Origin: an uncultured Polaribacter sp. | GTDB taxonomy: Bacteria > Bacteroidota > Bacteroidia > Flavobacteriales > Flavobacteriaceae | DNA length: 64,000 bases | Reading direction: 5' to 3' | Assembly: GCF_947496195.1 (NCBI RefSeq) | Contig: NZ_CANMBY010000001.1 | Span: forward strand, 1,240,001 to 1,304,000 | Shown here: positions 60,537 through 64,000 of the stretch, in pieces | Position numbering within the stretch: position 1 is the first letter of the stretch | Layout of the letters: every line of letters starts with the position of its first letter | Made by a program: the position numbers and the translations under genes | Notes under the pieces: model-generated | The model's database searches: none | The model's input: only the letters and a program-made list of their open reading frames with translations | What the model was told of the DNA's origin: nothing

Positions 60537-61802
60537 ATGGAGGTAGAACTTATTATAATTCTTGTATCTATATTATTATCCGCTTTTTTTTCGGGTATGG
60601 AAATTGCTTTTGTTTCTGCAAACAAAATGCATATAGAATTAGAGAAAAAAAGAGAGGGCTTTATACCTATCATCCTTACAAAAATAACTCAAAAATCTTC
60701 TAAATTTATTACCACAATGTTAGTGGGTAATAATATATCTCTTGTAATTTATAGTTATTACATGGGGCAGTTTATATTAAGATTTTTGCCAGTTAACAAT
60801 TTAAATGAATTAACTGTTTTATTAATTCAAACAATAATTTCTACACTAATTATATTAGTAACTGCAGAATTTTTACCAAAAGCCATTTTTAGAATTTATT
60901 CTAACGAGGTTTTAAAAATATTTGCTTTACCTGTATATTTTTTCTACAATCTTTTTCACCTTTTTTCAGAATTTATAACTGCTATTTCAGACTTCTTTTT
61001 AAAAGTATTTTTTAAGACAGACGCAGAAGAGCAACAAACAGAATTTAGCAAAGAAGAGTTAGGTTATTATATAAATGAGCAATTAGAGACTGGTAATGAT
61101 GATGATGAATTAGATTCTGAAATACAAATATTTCAGAATGCACTAATATTTCAAAATGTAAAAGCAAGAGAAATAATGGTGCCTAGAACAGAAATTGTTG
61201 CATTAGAAATTCATGAAAGTGTTACAAAACTTAAAAAACTATTTATAGATACTGGATTGTCAAAAATAATAGTATATAAAAATTCTTTAGATGATGTAGT
61301 AGGTTATGTTAATGCTTTCGAATTGTTTAAAAAACCGAAAACAGTAAAGTCTATTTTACTTCCTTTAGAAATTGTTCCAGAATCTATGATGATTAACGAC
61401 ATTTTAAATACGTTAATGAAAAAAAGAAAAAGTGTAGCTGTTGTTGTAGATGAATATGGAGGTACATCTGGTATGATCACTGTAGAAGATATTGTTGAAG
61501 AACTATTTGGAGAAATAGAAGATGAACATGATAGTCAAGTTTTTTTAGAAGAAAGAATTAGTGAAAAAGAATTTAATTTTTCTGCAAGATTAGAAATAGA
61601 CTATTTAAATGAAGAATATAATTTAAATATACCAAAATCTGAAGCTTATGAAACTTTAGGAGGTTTTATTATAGAACATACAGAAAATATTCCTGAAGAA
61701 AATGAGGTTATAGAAATAGAAACTTATAAGTTTAAAATTAAAAAAATAAGTGGTGCAAAAATTGATGAAATATCATTAATTCTTATTGATCCAGAAGATT
61801 AA
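60537..61802 (+). CDS. CorC/HlyC family membrane protein (CNNM + CBS + CorC_HlyC)
   Basis: A 421 aa inner membrane protein. The N-terminal DUF21/CNNM domain (about 1-175, with SAFFSGMEIAFVSANKMHIE) has three to four helices, then comes a CBS pair (about 210-330, with REIMVPRTEIVALE and DEYGGTSGMITVEDIVEE) and the CorC_HlyC C-terminal domain (DSQVFLEER...). Family knowledge: magnesium/cobalt efflux or membrane homeostasis; sometimes called hemolysin without evidence. Part of the coaX-ppiD envelope operon. Confidence 0.92.
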   Translation: MEVELIIILVSILLSAFFSGMEIAFVSANKMHIELEKKREGFIPIILTKITQKSSKFITTMLVGNNISLVIYSYYMGQFILRFLPVNNLNELTVLLIQTIISTLIILVTAEFLPKAIFRIYSNEVLKIFALPVYFFYNLFHLFSEFITAISDFFLKVFFKTDAEEQQTEFSKEELGYYINEQLETGNDDDELDSEIQIFQNALIFQNVKAREIMVPRTEIVALEIHESVTKLKKLFIDTGLSKIIVYKNSLDDVVGYVNAFELFKKPKTVKSILLPLEIVPESMMINDILNTLMKKRKSVAVVVDEYGGTSGMITVEDIVEELFGEIEDEHDSQVFLEERISEKEFNFSARLEIDYLNEEYNLNIPKSEAYETLGGFIIEHTENIPEENEVIEIETYKFKIKKISGAKIDEISLILIDPED

Positions 61803-61866
61803 TTTTTATTTGTAAAAACTACTTCAAAAACAAATAAAATCAGACAAATAATTCCTAATTAATACA

Positions 61867-61898
61867 TTGGATTTTTCAATCCAAAAATCGTATATTCG
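61867..61898 (+). promoter_or_regulatory. Probable promoter of ppiD with an inverted repeat on its -33 part
   Basis: TTG (61867-61869), 21 nt, then TATATTCG (one mismatch to TAnnTTTG) at 61891-61898, 26 nt before the ppiD ATG. The -33 lies in a perfect inverted repeat TTGGATT-TTTC-AATCCAA (61867-61884), a possible operator. Confidence 0.45.
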
Positions 61899-61924
61899 CC
61901 CACTGAAATAAAATAAAATGAAGT

Positions 61925-64000
61925 ATGGCAGTTTTATCTAAAATTAGAGAACGTTCAATGTTCTTAATTATAATAATTGGTTTAGCACTTTTTGCATTTG
62001 TATTAGACCCATCTACACTTGGTGATTTCTTTAACTCAAGCAAAATAAATGAAGTTGGTGAAGTTAATGGTGAGTCTATTTCTAGACAAGAATTTGTTAA
62101 CGAATTAGAAAGTTACAAACAACAAACAGGAGGTAGAGTTTCTGAAATGCAAGCTGCAAAAACAGTTTGGGATAACTTAATCCGTAAAAAAATATATGCA
62201 AATCAATTAGAAGAGGCAGGTATTACTATTGGAGAGGCTGATGTTTGGAATGAAGTTACAAGTGCACAATTTGTTCAAAATAATCCACAATATCAAAATG
62301 AGTTAGGAATGTTTGATGAAAATAAATTCAAACAATTTTTAGCAAATGAAAAAGAAAACCAAACACAACTTTGGTCTCAGTGGTCTAATTATATGGGTCA
62401 GATTAAAGATAATGCTGAAAGAAATACGTATAATAATCTAGTAACTGCTGGTTTAGGAGCTTCTCTAAAAGAAGGAGAAACAGAATACTTTATAGACAAC
62501 ACAAAAATTAATGCACAATTTGTATATGTACCTTATACAACTATTGCAGATAGTTTAGTTAAAATATCTAAATCAGAAGTAGAAGCATATATAAGTCAAA
62601 GAAAAGATCAGTTTCAAGTTGAAGAAACAAGAGATATATCTTATGTAAAGTTCGATATCAATCCTACTGCTGATGATGAAAAAATTATTAAAGACGATGT
62701 TGCTGCTTTAATTCCTGAATTAAAATCAGCTGAAAATCCAGCTGTATTTATTGCTGAAAATGGTTCAGATACCAATGTAAATTCGAATTTTCAGTATAAA
62801 AATTTCATCAACCAAGAAGTTGCTGATAAAATTTATGAAGCAAATAAAGGAGATGTAGTTGGTCCATACAAAGACAAAGAGTACTTTAAAATTTCAAAAG
62901 TTACAGAAGTAGCACAAATGCCAGACTCTGTAAGAGCTAGTCATATTTTAATTCCTCATGTTGGAGCACAAAGAGTTGCACCTGAAGTTACAAGAACTGA
63001 AGAAGATGCTAAAAAATTAGCAGATAGTTTACTAACAGTAATAAAAAGAAATAGAAACAAATTTTCTGATTTAGCTAAAGAATTTTCTTCAGATAGAGGT
63101 TCTGCTGAAAAAGGTGGAGATTTAGATTGGTTTAACTACAATAGAATGACTCCTGAATTTAGAGACTTTTCTTTTACTAATAAAAAAGGAGCAATGGATG
63201 TTGTTAAAACACCTTTTGGGTACCATATTATTAGAGTAGACGATCAAAAGAATACTCAGAAAGTAGTAAAATTAGCTACTTTTAGTAGAAAGATAGTTCC
63301 ATCAGAAGATACAGAAAATACTGTTTTTAGAAATGCAGAGCAATTTGCTTTAGAAGTTTCTAAAGGAGATGACTTCTTTGCTGTAGCAACAGAAAATAAA
63401 TTAAGTCCTAGACCAGCTGTAGGCTTAAAAGTTTTAGATGAAAATGTACCAGGTTTAGGAAACGAAAGACAAATTGTAAGTTGGGCTTTTAGTAAAGAAT
63501 CTTCAATAGGTGACTTTAAAAGATTTGATTTAGAAGGTAGTCATGTTGTAGCATATATTACTGCAAAAACTGAAAAAGGATTAATGCCAGTAGCTAAAGC
63601 TATTAATAGAGTAAGACCAATTTTAATGAATGAGAAAAAAGCAGAATTGCTTAAAGATAAGTTAGAAGGTAGTTCTATAGAAGATATTGCAAAAACTAAC
63701 AATACAAGTATTAGAACAGCTTCAAATGTAACTTTAAAGAGCCCTACAATTTCAGGAGTAGGGGTTGAGCCTAAAATAGTAGGAGCAATGTACAATGCTG
63801 AGTTAAATAAAGTTTATACTGCTTTAGAAGGTAATAAAGGAGTATTTAGTTTTAAAGTAACTAATAGAGTTTTACCTACAGCTTTACCTAATTACGATAG
63901 TAATAGAAAAAGAATCTCAGAAGCTAGAAAGCGTTTAACTTATAAAATGTTTGAGGCTTTAAAAGAAGCTACAGATATAGAAGATAATAGATCTATAATG
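61925..64000 (+). CDS. ppiD: Periplasmic peptidyl-prolyl isomerase/chaperone PpiD (SurA-like), partial
   Basis: The frame is open from the ATG at 61925 to the right edge (692 residues so far) and runs out of the window. It begins MAVLSKIRERSMFLIIIIGLA: a short basic tail and one membrane helix (about residues 12-30), so it is anchored in the inner membrane facing the periplasm. A SurA_N-type chaperone part (about 35-200) has VNGESISRQEFVNELE. A parvulin domain (about 333-440) starts at SVRASHILIPHVG and ends near GYHIIRVDD. It folds outer membrane proteins, in line with the envelope operon before it. Confidence 0.93.
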   Translation, partial: MAVLSKIRERSMFLIIIIGLALFAFVLDPSTLGDFFNSSKINEVGEVNGESISRQEFVNELESYKQQTGGRVSEMQAAKTVWDNLIRKKIYANQLEEAGITIGEADVWNEVTSAQFVQNNPQYQNELGMFDENKFKQFLANEKENQTQLWSQWSNYMGQIKDNAERNTYNNLVTAGLGASLKEGETEYFIDNTKINAQFVYVPYTTIADSLVKISKSEVEAYISQRKDQFQVEETRDISYVKFDINPTADDEKIIKDDVAALIPELKSAENPAVFIAENGSDTNVNSNFQYKNFINQEVADKIYEANKGDVVGPYKDKEYFKISKVTEVAQMPDSVRASHILIPHVGAQRVAPEVTRTEEDAKKLADSLLTVIKRNRNKFSDLAKEFSSDRGSAEKGGDLDWFNYNRMTPEFRDFSFTNKKGAMDVVKTPFGYHIIRVDDQKNTQKVVKLATFSRKIVPSEDTENTVFRNAEQFALEVSKGDDFFAVATENKLSPRPAVGLKVLDENVPGLGNERQIVSWAFSKESSIGDFKRFDLEGSHVVAYITAKTEKGLMPVAKAINRVRPILMNEKKAELLKDKLEGSSIEDIAKTNNTSIRTASNVTLKSPTISGVGVEPKIVGAMYNAELNKVYTALEGNKGVFSFKVTNRVLPTALPNYDSNRKRISEARKRLTYKMFEALKEATDIEDNRSIM

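Noticed and set aside
60440..60703. An 87-residue open frame across the end of the 67 aa gene and the start of the CorC-like gene
   Set aside because: It overlaps two convincing genes in another frame, has cysteine/tyrosine-rich composition typical of a shadow frame, and no leader of its own.
61803..61840. Inverted repeat TTTTATTTGT / ACAAATAAAA after the CorC-like gene as a terminator
   Set aside because: Arms are almost pure A/T, the loop is long and no T run follows; such pairs arise easily by chance in this base composition.
63541..63795. Minus-strand open frame of 84 residues near the right end
   Set aside because: Shadow of the ppiD frame, which is open across the whole stretch and has clear parvulin and SurA features.
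1..64000. CRISPR array, insertion sequence, prophage, integrase or attachment site
   Set aside because: No regularly spaced repeats, no transposase or phage genes, and no duplications at either tRNA gene were found.

Overview
The window reads as a chromosomal segment of a marine-type member of the Flavobacteriaceae (Bacteroidota), close in feel to Polaribacter or Tenacibaculum; the genus is an inference. The reasons are strong AT richness, lysine/asparagine/isoleucine-rich proteins, a type IX secretion sorting domain, FtsZ with a long acidic tail, the mevalonate route to isoprenoids, many SusC-free envelope lipoproteins with a short lipobox, and repeated use of the Bacteroidota promoter -7 hexamer pattern TAnnTTTG instead of an E. 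coli-type -10. It is ordinary core genome: I see no phage, transposon, CRISPR array, plasmid gene or defence island.

Left part (1-8.8 kb): the end of the division and cell wall cluster murG-murC-ftsQ-ftsA-ftsZ, closed by a terminator, then a large type IX secreted protein and a 70-residue membrane peptide. 8.8-18.8 kb: aspC and a fatty acid desaturase, rsmG, a DUF3667 zinc-ribbon membrane protein, lysS, a candidate structured small RNA, a DUF4407 membrane protein and a BlaR1/BlaI-type antirepressor-repressor pair. 18.9-28.1 kb: a lipoprotein cyclophilin with two envelope proteins, an OmpA protein, an M20 dipeptidase, tRNA-Leu, a quinone reductase, a thioesterase, the tail-specific protease Prc and a small secreted protein. 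28.1-36.7 kb: surE-(95 aa)-lpxB-comEC, a periplasmic thioredoxin, and a dipeptidyl-peptidase/POT peptide transporter operon.

36.8-49.5 kb carries a dispersed mevalonate set on one strand: HMG-CoA reductase (with an extra DUF1569/DinB-like domain), a GYDIA-family GHMP kinase, diphosphomevalonate decarboxylase, mevalonate kinase and a UbiA prenyltransferase. Between them lie a BaiN-like flavoprotein, a redoxin, a LytS/LytTR two-component pair and a MORN-repeat protein, and on the other strand a GAP-family membrane protein, thiN and a mini ExbB/TolQ-like protein; rluB follows. 49.6-56.3 kb holds two outer membrane proteins, an alkylsulfatase-like lipoprotein, an unassigned secreted protein, a HexNAc-kinase-like/nucleotidyltransferase pair and tRNA-Phe. 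56.4 kb to the right edge is one envelope-biogenesis run: coaX, an outer membrane barrel protein, a TPR protein, lptC, a 67 aa membrane protein, a CorC/HlyC transporter-like protein and ppiD, which runs off the window.

The most interesting items are a promoter- and terminator-bounded structured transcript at 14.67-14.79 kb with no coding capacity, the HMG-CoA reductase fusion, a promoter whose two elements are each buried in a BlaI-type operator, a set of genes whose -7 element lies only 4-6 nt before the ATG (probable leaderless mRNAs), and a pattern of convergent genes that meet with no spacer at all.
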